The position numbers were made by a program, and so were the translations under genes. Below are positions 1-5,143 of a DNA stretch of 6,447 bases, piece by piece. Under the pieces are notes generated by a model. That model did not search any database. It was not told where the DNA came from and worked only from the letters and a program-made list of their open reading frames with translations. The stretch's first letter is position 1. The number at the start of each line of letters is the position of its first letter. Origin of the DNA: SCTD01 sp046593875 (lineage in GTDB: Bacteria > Actinomycetota > Actinomycetes > Mycobacteriales > SCTD01); the NCBI GenBank assembly GCA_046593875.1, contig JBKJQQ010000263.1, positions 1-6,447 on the forward strand, written 5' to 3'.

Positions 1-1026
1 GACGTCGTTGATGATCACCAGCAGCGCGTCGCCGCTCGTCCGCACCGTCTCGGCGAAGTCGCGCTGGTCGGGCGTGAGGTCGGTGTCGAGCAGCAGGCCG
101 GTCATGCCGATCACGGCGTTCATCGGCGTGCGGATCTCGTGCGACATCGTCGCCAGGAAGGCGGACTTCGCGGCGTTGGCCGCCTCCGCCTCGCGGTGCG
201 CGTCGACCAGCTCGGCCTCGCGCTCCTGCACCACCTGCCGCTCGGAGGCCAGCCGGGTGGCGAGCTCGTCCAGGCCGGAGCCGATCGCCTGCAGCTCGGC
301 CGGGCCGGTGCCGGGGGACCGGGCCGCCAGGTCGCCCTCGCGCAGCCGCGCGATGGTGCCGGTCAGCCCCTCGACCGGCTCGACGACGTCCCCGCGCAGC
401 CGGCGGAACTGCCGTAGGACGACCGCGGCGACCGCCAACGCGAGGAGGACCTCGAGGGCCAGGCCGAGCGCGAGGAGGAGGATCTGCTGGCGCTCGGAGT
501 CCCCGCGCAGATCGTCGGCGAGCAGCTCGGCCTCGGCCTCGGCCGCCCGGTAGTCGTCGAACAGCGTCTTGTCCAGGCGCAGGAAGCCGGCCTGGCTGCG
601 CCCCTCCGGGAAGCCGCCGAGCGCCTGCTGGGCCCAGCCGCTGCGCCACGCGCGCTGCCGCTGCTCCACCTCGTCGTACAGCGCGAGCATCCGCGGGCTG
701 TCGGCGAAGCGCCCGCGGACGTCGTCGTTGCGGCCGGGCAGCCCCGCGGTGCCGGCTTCGTACGGGTCGAGGAACGCCTGCTCGCCGGTGACGAGAAAGG
801 CCCGCAGCGCCGTCTGCTGGTCGAGCATCGCCAGGTGCGCGAGGCGTACGGCGCGCGCGCCCTCCTGGTACCGGTCGGTCTGCGGCACGAGGAACAGCAC
901 CAGCACGCCGAGCACGGCCGCGCTGACGAGGGAGGTGAAGACGACCGCGAGGATCATGAGGCGGGCGAGCGAGCCGACCCGGCGCGTCAGCGACGCGGAC
1001 GGCGCGGCGGCGGGCTCGACGGTCAC
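1..1026 (-). CDS. Membrane sensor histidine kinase with CHASE3-like sensor, HAMP and HisKA domains (C-terminus outside window)
   Basis: This is a membrane-bound histidine kinase that would sense an external signal and autophosphorylate on histidine. Read from GTG at 1026, the 342 visible residues show TM1 (about 24-47) and an extracytoplasmic helical region (about 50-180). That region contains LDQQTALRAFLVTGEQAFL, typical of CHASE3 domains. TM2 (about 182-204) and a HAMP-like linker (about 205-257) follow. A coiled helix leads into the phosphoacceptor motif MSHEIRTPMNAVIG, with His296. The frame stays open to base 1, so the ATPase domain and any receiver or HPt domains lie beyond the window. 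HEIRTPMN-type boxes are common in hybrid kinases, but hybrid status cannot be judged here. The start is uncertain. GTG 1026 has a weak GGCAGG upstream; the in-frame GTG at 1050 directly follows a stop codon and would add eight residues. The gene is divergent from mshB. Its partner regulator and ligand are unknown. Confidence 0.88.
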   Translation of the reverse strand, partial: MTVEPAAAPSASLTRRVGSLARLMILAVVFTSLVSAAVLGVLVLFLVPQTDRYQEGARAVRLAHLAMLDQQTALRAFLVTGEQAFLDPYEAGTAGLPGRNDDVRGRFADSPRMLALYDEVEQRQRAWRSGWAQQALGGFPEGRSQAGFLRLDKTLFDDYRAAEAEAELLADDLRGDSERQQILLLALGLALEVLLALAVAAVVLRQFRRLRGDVVEPVEGLTGTIARLREGDLAARSPGTGPAELQAIGSGLDELATRLASERQVVQEREAELVDAHREAEAANAAKSAFLATMSHEIRTPMNAVIGMTGLLLDTDLTPDQRDFAETVRTSGDALLVIINDV

Positions 1027-1051
1027 AGTCGGTGAGCCTGCCAGAGGCACC

Positions 1052-1057
1052 TAGGGT
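1052..1057 (+). promoter_or_regulatory. Putative -10 element (TAGGGT) for leaderless mshB transcript
   Basis: TAGGGT fits the actinobacterial TANNNT -10 consensus. It ends seven bases before the A of the ATG at 1065, the spacing at which transcription would start on that A. This arrangement is typical of leaderless actinobacterial genes. No convincing -35 hexamer is seen 17-19 bases upstream. The GGG inside this box could alternatively act as a weak ribosome binding site. Confidence 0.5.
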
Positions 1058-1064
1058 CGTGCTC

Positions 1065-2084
1065 ATGACGGACGCGACCCTGCCCCCGCCGGACCCGGGC
1101 GAGCGGCTGCGCGAGCAGACCGCCGAGGCCGTGCTCGCGCAGGCGGAGACCGCCGTCGAGGAAATGGCCCTGGACGTGGACATGGCGCCGCTGGATGTTC
1201 CGCGACGGTTGCTGCTCGTGCACGCGCACCCCGACGACGAGACGATCGGGACCGGCGCGACGATGGCGAAGTACGCCGCGGCCGGCACCGCCGTCACCCT
1301 CGTCACCTGCACGCTCGGCGAGGAGGGTGAGGTCCTGGTCCCGGGACTGGAGCACCTGGCCGCCGACAAGGACGACGGCCTGGGACAGCACCGCATCGGC
1401 GAGCTGGCCGCGGCGTGCGAGGCGCTGCGGGTCACCGACCACCGCTTCCTCGGCGGTCCGGGGCGCTACCGCGACAGCGGGATGATGGGCACGCCCGCGA
1501 ACGAGCGGCCGGAGTGCTTCTGGAAGGCCGACCTCGACGAGGCGGTTCGCGAGCTGGTCGCCGTCGTGCGCGAGGTCCGGCCGCAGGTCCTCGTGACGTA
1601 CGACAGCAACGGCGGCTACGGCCATCCCGACCACGTCCAGGCGCACCTGATCACGGTCGCCGCCTTCGACGCCGCCGCGGACCCGTCCTTCGCGCCGGGC
1701 CTGGGCGAGCCGTGGCAGCCGTCGAAGCTGTACTACAGCGCCGTGCCGCGCAGCGTCCTGCAGGCCGGCATCGACCTGCTGCGTGACAGCGGCGACACCA
1801 GCGGCTTCTTCGGTGTGGAGAAGGCCGAGGACCTGCCGTTCGGCGTGCCGGACGACCAGGTGACCACGGCCGTGGACGCGAGCGACGAGCTGGAGGCCAA
1901 GGTCGCCGCGATGCGAGCGCACAAGACGCAGATCGCCGTGGACGGGCCGTTCTTCGCGCTGAGCAACAACATCGGGCAGCGGGCGTTCGGGATCGAGCAC
2001 TACACGCTGGGCCGTGGGGTCCGCGGCCCCGGCACCGGGCCGAACGGCTGGGAGGACGACCTGTTCGCCGGCCTCGACGCCTGA
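1065..2084 (+). CDS. mshB: MshB: N-acetyl-glucosaminyl-inositol deacetylase (mycothiol biosynthesis)
   Basis: MshB is a zinc-dependent PIG-L/LmbE-family deacetylase. It removes the acetyl group from GlcNAc-inositol to give GlcN-inositol, which MshC then ligates to cysteine on the way to mycothiol. The 339-residue product has VHAHPDDE at 52-59: His55 and Asp58 match the zinc ligands and Asp57 the catalytic base. GGYGHPDH at 183-190 supplies the third zinc ligand, His190. TCTLGEEGEV (81-90), LGG-GR-RDSGM (129-140), ALSNN and the terminal GWEDDLFAGL also match mycobacterial MshB as I recall it. About 45 residues precede the usual start of the fold, whereas the M. tuberculosis enzyme has only a handful before LLFVHAHPDD. 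This extension has strong GC3 bias and a helical Ala/Glu-rich stretch, so it is probably translated. ATG 1065 is chosen because a TAGGGT box sits seven bases upstream; ATG 1164 and ATG 1182 are alternatives. Palindromic repeat A starts at its stop codon. Confidence 0.93.
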   Translation: MTDATLPPPDPGERLREQTAEAVLAQAETAVEEMALDVDMAPLDVPRRLLLVHAHPDDETIGTGATMAKYAAAGTAVTLVTCTLGEEGEVLVPGLEHLAADKDDGLGQHRIGELAAACEALRVTDHRFLGGPGRYRDSGMMGTPANERPECFWKADLDEAVRELVAVVREVRPQVLVTYDSNGGYGHPDHVQAHLITVAAFDAAADPSFAPGLGEPWQPSKLYYSAVPRSVLQAGIDLLRDSGDTSGFFGVEKAEDLPFGVPDDQVTTAVDASDELEAKVAAMRAHKTQIAVDGPFFALSNNIGQRAFGIEHYTLGRGVRGPGTGPNGWEDDLFAGLDA

Positions 2085-2133
2085 CCCCCTCCGCGTGACG
2101 TCCACAGCACGGGAGTGCTGTGGACCTCCCGCG
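2081..2133. repeat. Palindromic intergenic repeat, copy A (hairpin after mshB)
   Basis: The element starts at the mshB stop with TGACCCCCTCCGCGTGAC. It then forms a perfect 11-bp inverted repeat, GTCCACAGCAC (2100-2110) and GTGCTGTGGAC (2115-2125), around the loop GGGA, and ends in CTCCCGCG. Copy B after the FtsH-like gene is nearly identical outside the loop. No T-tract follows, so this is not a classical intrinsic terminator. It could be a U-less terminator, an RNA-stabilising hairpin or a REP-type mobile palindrome. The sequence cannot decide between these. Confidence 0.85.
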
Positions 2134-2268
2134 GTCGGGAAGGGGTGACCCGGGCGTGATGGGCCATCTGGGTGGTTCTGGGTCCCCGCCGTGCGGAGGG
2201 AAGGCTCCGCGGGCAGGTTCGACGAACAACGGGCTAGCCGCTCCGCCCGCCTGACCCGGAGGATCCCT
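2134..2268 (+). other. Non-coding leader upstream of the FtsH-like gene
   Basis: These 135 bases between repeat A and the FtsH-like start should hold its promoter if it is transcribed separately. No clear TANNNT -10 with a -35 is visible. Two small palindromes are seen: GCGGAG (2193-2198) pairing with CTCCGC (2205-2210), and GTTCGACGAAC (2217-2227, odd-centred). Upstream, GGAAGGGGT (2138-2146) could pair with ACCCCCTCC in repeat A (2084-2092) with one bulge, closing a larger outer stem. An open frame from GTG 2191 covers part of this stretch, but the ribosome binding site favours the start at 2269. Confidence 0.45.
2258..2263 (+). promoter_or_regulatory. Strong ribosome binding site fixing the FtsH-like start
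   Basis: GGAGGA lies five bases before GTG 2269. It is a near-perfect Shine-Dalgarno sequence and the reason to prefer this start over the in-frame GTG at 2191, which has no comparable site. Confidence 0.8.
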
Positions 2269-4200
2269 GTGCCTGATCCCGTGCTCTCACGCCTCGACCA
2301 GCTCATCGGCGCCGCCGGCACGGGAGTGCTCGACATGGCGGGCGCCGACGTCGGCAGCACGCGCGAGAGCCAGCGGCGCAGGCGCTGGGTCAAGCTGACG
2401 ATCGTGGTCTGGGCGGCGGTGACGTTGTTGTGGCTGCGGGCGGCCACCTACGACGGCAACGGGTTCGTGCCGTTCCCGTCCATCGACCCGTTCCTGCTGG
2501 TCATCATCATCTTCTTCGGCCTGATGCTGGCACTGCTGTTCGGCCAGCAGCTCATGACCGCGCGGTCGCCGCACATCGTCTACCGCCCCGAGCAGATCAC
2601 CACGACGCTCGACGACGTCGTCGGGATCGACCAGGTCAAGGACGACGTCGTCCGCTCGCTCAACCTGTTCCTGGCCCACAAGACGTTCCGCGACGAGATG
2701 GGCGGCTCGCCGCGACGCGGCCTGCTCTTCGAGGGGGCGCCCGGCACGGGCAAGACCCACCTGGCGCGGGCCATGGCGCGTGAGGCGGGGGTGCCGTTCC
2801 TGTTCGTGAGCGCGACCAGCTTCCAGTCGATGTGGTTCGGTGCGTCCGCCAAGAAGATCCGCTCGTACTTCAAGGCGCTGCGCAAGGCCGCCCGCAAGGA
2901 GGGCGGCGCCATCGGCTTCATCGAGGAGATCGACGCCATCGCGATGTCCCGCGGGGGTGTGGCGACCGGCATGACCGCGGCCTTCTCGCCGCTGGTGTCC
3001 GGCTGCCAGGGCACCGCCTGCCTGCCGTCGGCGTACGCCACCGTCGCGCTGCCGGCCACGGTGCGGAACGGCTTCGTCAGCGAGGGCACCGGCGGCGTCG
3101 TCAACGAGCTGCTCGTGCAGCTGCAGTCCTTCGACGACCCGACCGGCGGGCAGCGGCTGCGGGGCTGGTTCGCCGACCGCCTCAACCTGCTGCTGCCGCC
3201 GCACCGCCAGCTCAAGCGCCCGGACGTCGTCCCGACCAACATCCTGCTCATCGCCGCGACCAACCGCGCCGACGGCCTCGACCCGGCGCTGCTGCGCCCC
3301 GGCCGCTTCGACCGCCGTGTGACCTTCGAGCTGCCGACCAAGGCCGGCCGGCGGTCGCTGCTGGACCACTTCCTCAAGAGCAAGGCCCACACGCCGGAGC
3401 TGGACGACCCCGAGATCCGTGAGGCGCTGGCGTCGGTGACCCAGGGCTACACCCCGGTGATGATCGAGCACCTGCTCGACGAGGCGCTGGTCAACGCGGT
3501 CCGCCGCGGCCAGACCGCGCTGACGTACAAGGACGTGGAGAAGGCCCGGCTGGTCGAGGAGGTCGGCATGGGGCAGCCCGTCGCCTACACCGACCACGAG
3601 CGCCGGCTGATCGCCACCCATGAGGCCGGCCACGCGACGCTGGCCTGGCTGACGGCGCCGGAGCGCCGGCTCGAGGTGCTCACCATCGTCAAGCGCCGCA
3701 ACGCCCTGGGTCTGCTGGCCCACGGCGACCGCGAGGACGTCTTCACCCGGTCGCGCTCCGAGATGCAGGCGCTCATCCAGATCGCGATGGGCGGCCAGTG
3801 CGCCGAGGAGCTGTTCTTCGGCGACGTCTCGACCGGGCCGGGTGGCGACCTGCTCTACGCGACGAACGCCGCCGCCGAGATGGTCGGGGCGCACGGCATG
3901 GACGGCTCGCTCGTCTCCTACGCCGCCATCCAGAACAGCTCCTTCAGCGACACGAACATCGTCGGTCGCGTGCTGGCCGACGACCGCGGTCGCGACGCCG
4001 TAGAGCGGCTGCTGCAGGACCAGAAGACCGTCGCACGGCGGCTCCTGGCGGAGAACCTGCACCTCGTCGAGGCCCTGCGTGACGCGCTGCTCGAGCGCGA
4101 GGAGCTTGTCGGCCACGAGATCACCGACGTCCTGGAGGCGGCCGCGGCTGCCCCGCGGGTCGTGGACCTGACCGAGAGCAGCACCTACCCGATCGGCTGA
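2269..4200 (+). CDS. Divergent FtsH-like membrane AAA+ zinc metalloprotease
   Basis: This is an ATP-driven membrane protease of FtsH architecture that would extract and degrade membrane or cytosolic proteins at the inner face of the membrane. The 643 residues run as follows. TM1 is about 41-56, the external loop only about 18 residues, and TM2 about 74-92. The AAA+ domain has Walker A GAPGTGKTH (156-164, Lys162), a pore-loop-like MWFGAS (188-193), Walker B GFIEEIDAI (216-224), sensor-1 Asn332, and arginine fingers Arg346 and Arg349 in LLRPGRFDRR. The M41 peptidase domain has HEAGH (451-455, catalytic Glu452), and Asp527 is the likely third zinc ligand. Oddities are Glu219 at the usual Walker B Asp, insertions at about 230-278 and 290-322, and a degenerate sensor-2 region (GYTPVMI). 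The external loop is far shorter than in E. coli FtsH. It is probably not the housekeeping FtsH but a lineage-specific paralogue, an inference from this divergence. Palindromic repeats flank it on both sides. Confidence 0.9.
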   Translation: MPDPVLSRLDQLIGAAGTGVLDMAGADVGSTRESQRRRRWVKLTIVVWAAVTLLWLRAATYDGNGFVPFPSIDPFLLVIIIFFGLMLALLFGQQLMTARSPHIVYRPEQITTTLDDVVGIDQVKDDVVRSLNLFLAHKTFRDEMGGSPRRGLLFEGAPGTGKTHLARAMAREAGVPFLFVSATSFQSMWFGASAKKIRSYFKALRKAARKEGGAIGFIEEIDAIAMSRGGVATGMTAAFSPLVSGCQGTACLPSAYATVALPATVRNGFVSEGTGGVVNELLVQLQSFDDPTGGQRLRGWFADRLNLLLPPHRQLKRPDVVPTNILLIAATNRADGLDPALLRPGRFDRRVTFELPTKAGRRSLLDHFLKSKAHTPELDDPEIREALASVTQGYTPVMIEHLLDEALVNAVRRGQTALTYKDVEKARLVEEVGMGQPVAYTDHERRLIATHEAGHATLAWLTAPERRLEVLTIVKRRNALGLLAHGDREDVFTRSRSEMQALIQIAMGGQCAEELFFGDVSTGPGGDLLYATNAAAEMVGAHGMDGSLVSYAAIQNSSFSDTNIVGRVLADDRGRDAVERLLQDQKTVARRLLAENLHLVEALRDALLEREELVGHEITDVLEAAAAAPRVVDLTESSTYPIG

Positions 4201-4250
4201 CCCCCTCCGCGTGACTGTCCACAGCACTGCGGTGCTGTGGACCTCCCGCG
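4197..4250. repeat. Palindromic intergenic repeat, copy B (hairpin after the FtsH-like gene)
   Basis: This second copy of the element again starts at a stop codon, with the same 18 bases TGACCCCCTCCGCGTGAC. The arms GTCCACAGCAC (4217-4227) and GTGCTGTGGAC (4232-4242) are identical to copy A, the loop is TGCG instead of GGGA, and it ends in the same CTCCCGCG. Copy B has one extra base before the left arm. The conserved arms with different loops suggest that the stem is what matters. No T-tract follows. The element fills most of the gap before the next gene. Confidence 0.85.
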
Positions 4251-4269
4251 CTCTGGCAGGCTGGCGCGC

Positions 4270-4659
4270 GTGGGCGGACGTCAGGGCACGTACGCCGCGT
4301 ACGGGCTGGTGCTGGTCCTGACGGTGCTGCTGGCCGTGTGGGGTGCCTTCCTCGTCCCGCTGCGGGTCGGCGGGACGGCCGTCCCGGTCTGCTGGGTCGT
4401 GGCGGTGGTCGGCAACGTGCTGCTCGGGCGGTACGGCGGACAGCTCCTCGGTCGGTCGGGCGCGCTGGTCCCCGGCCTGCTGTGGCTGGGCATCGCCCTG
4501 ACCCTCGGGAGCAAGCGCCGCGAGGGGGACCTCATCGTCCCCGGCAGCGTCACGGGCCTGGTCTTCCTGCTGGTCGGCGCGATCGCGAGCGCGGTCGCGT
4601 ACGGACTTGCTTCACCCGGAGCCCCGACCAGCCGATCACCCGAGCGTGGAGAACGCTGA
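4270..4659 (+). CDS. Small four-helix membrane protein, mshB-neighbour type (tentatively DUF6113)
   Basis: The product is a 129-residue integral membrane protein of unknown function. Four hydrophobic segments are visible at about 11-29, 37-52, 63-79 and 93-112. A charged SKRREGD loop lies before the last helix, and the tail is short, polar and probably disordered. No enzymatic motif is seen. In many actinobacteria a small four-helix protein lies beside mshB; the family name DUF6113 is recalled from that context and was not tested. Here the FtsH-like gene separates it from mshB. GTG 4270 is chosen because GGCAGG lies nine bases upstream and the helix begins soon after. An in-frame GTG at 4237 would lie inside the right arm of palindromic repeat B and has no ribosome binding site. 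The 3' end overlaps cheW by 14 bases, which suggests translational coupling. Confidence 0.72.
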   Translation: MGGRQGTYAAYGLVLVLTVLLAVWGAFLVPLRVGGTAVPVCWVVAVVGNVLLGRYGGQLLGRSGALVPGLLWLGIALTLGSKRREGDLIVPGSVTGLVFLLVGAIASAVAYGLASPGAPTSRSPERGER

Positions 4660-5104
4660 GGAGCTCGTCGTCGTCCGGCTGGGCGGCTGCCGCTACGCGC
4701 TGCCGATGGCTTCTGTCGCCGAGGTCGGCCGCCCCCCGGCGCTGACCCGCGTACCCGGACTGCCGGGCTGGGTCGCCGGCGTCGCCAACTGGCGCGGCCG
4801 GGTGCTGGCCGTGCTCGACCTCCGCAGCCTGCTGGCCGCGGACGTCGGCGGCCTGGACCGGCGCGGGCGGCTGGTCGTGCTGCACCACGGCGGCGTGCGC
4901 GTCGGCCTGCTCGTCGAGTCCGTGGCCGGTGGCACCGTGCTCGACCCCGAGGCCGTCGAGCCCGCCCTCGCGCACCTGCCCGCGTCGACCCGCAGCCTGC
5001 TCGCGGGCCAGGTCACCGACGCCGAGGGGCCGTACGGCGTGCTCGACCTCGACGCGGTCCTCGCCCTCGCTGACGGCCTGCCGCGCGCCCGCCGCGCCGG
5101 CTGA
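4646..5104 (+). CDS. cheW: CheW-like chemotaxis coupling protein
   Basis: This single-domain CheW-type adaptor (152 residues) would link chemoreceptors to the CheA kinase in the signalling array. The family pattern runs through the protein: LVVVRLGGCRYALPMASVAEV (7-27), then a proline-rich turn with LTRVPGLPGWVAGVANWRGRVL (33-54). Asn48-Trp-Arg-Gly corresponds to the conserved NLRG of CheW, whose Arg takes part in receptor and kinase contacts. VLDLRSLL follows, then VGLLVESVAG and a final VLDLDAVL strand-helix. The length is typical of CheW, and no CheA or receiver domain is attached. GTG 4646 has no good ribosome binding site of its own but overlaps the stop of the preceding gene, so coupled reinitiation is likely. 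TTG 4607 would add 13 residues. The chemoreceptor gene follows after 39 bases. The genome could hold other CheW copies, so the symbol is by family. Confidence 0.85.
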   Translation: MENAEELVVVRLGGCRYALPMASVAEVGRPPALTRVPGLPGWVAGVANWRGRVLAVLDLRSLLAADVGGLDRRGRLVVLHHGGVRVGLLVESVAGGTVLDPEAVEPALAHLPASTRSLLAGQVTDAEGPYGVLDLDAVLALADGLPRARRAG

Positions 5105-5131
5105 TCACTTCAGCAGCCCCGCCGAACCGCC

Positions 5132-5137
5132 GAAGGG
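5132..5137 (+). promoter_or_regulatory. Ribosome binding site of the chemoreceptor gene
   Basis: GAAGGG lies six bases before ATG 5144 and supports that start within the 39-base gap after cheW. No terminator or promoter is apparent in the gap, which is consistent with co-transcription. Confidence 0.65.
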
Positions 5138-5143
5138 CACGAC

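Noticed and set aside
8..1054. Plus-strand frames (8-553 and 569-1054) opposite the histidine kinase
   Set aside because: Both are Ser/Arg-rich translations without domains. The minus frame gives CHASE3, HAMP and HisKA features continuously from 1026 to 1.
2100..2140. Classical rho-independent terminator at repeat A (and likewise at B)
   Set aside because: The stem is strong but no T-run follows either copy, so it is recorded as a palindromic repeat with possible U-less terminator function.
1023..2447. 474-codon open frame on the minus strand opposite mshB
   Set aside because: The translation is Arg/Val/Gly-rich with no family pattern. It lies antisense to a clear mshB and results from extreme GC3 bias.
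4217..4225. GTCCACAG in the repeats as DnaA boxes (compare TTGTCCACA)
   Set aside because: The match is partial, there are only two isolated occurrences, each in a perfect palindrome at a gene end, and no origin-type cluster or dnaA/dnaN gene is nearby.
2287..4227. 646-codon open frame on the minus strand opposite the FtsH-like gene
   Set aside because: It mirrors a well-supported protease gene. Its composition is that of a GC-rich shadow frame, with no recognisable domain.
4237..4269. GTG 4237 as the start of the small membrane protein
   Set aside because: It lies within the right arm of the repeat B hairpin and has no ribosome binding site. GTG 4270 has an upstream GGCAGG and a normal N-terminus.
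4607..4645. TTG 4607 as the cheW start
   Set aside because: It would overlap the membrane gene by 53 bases and add 13 residues unlike CheW. GTG 4646 gives the usual CheW N-terminus.
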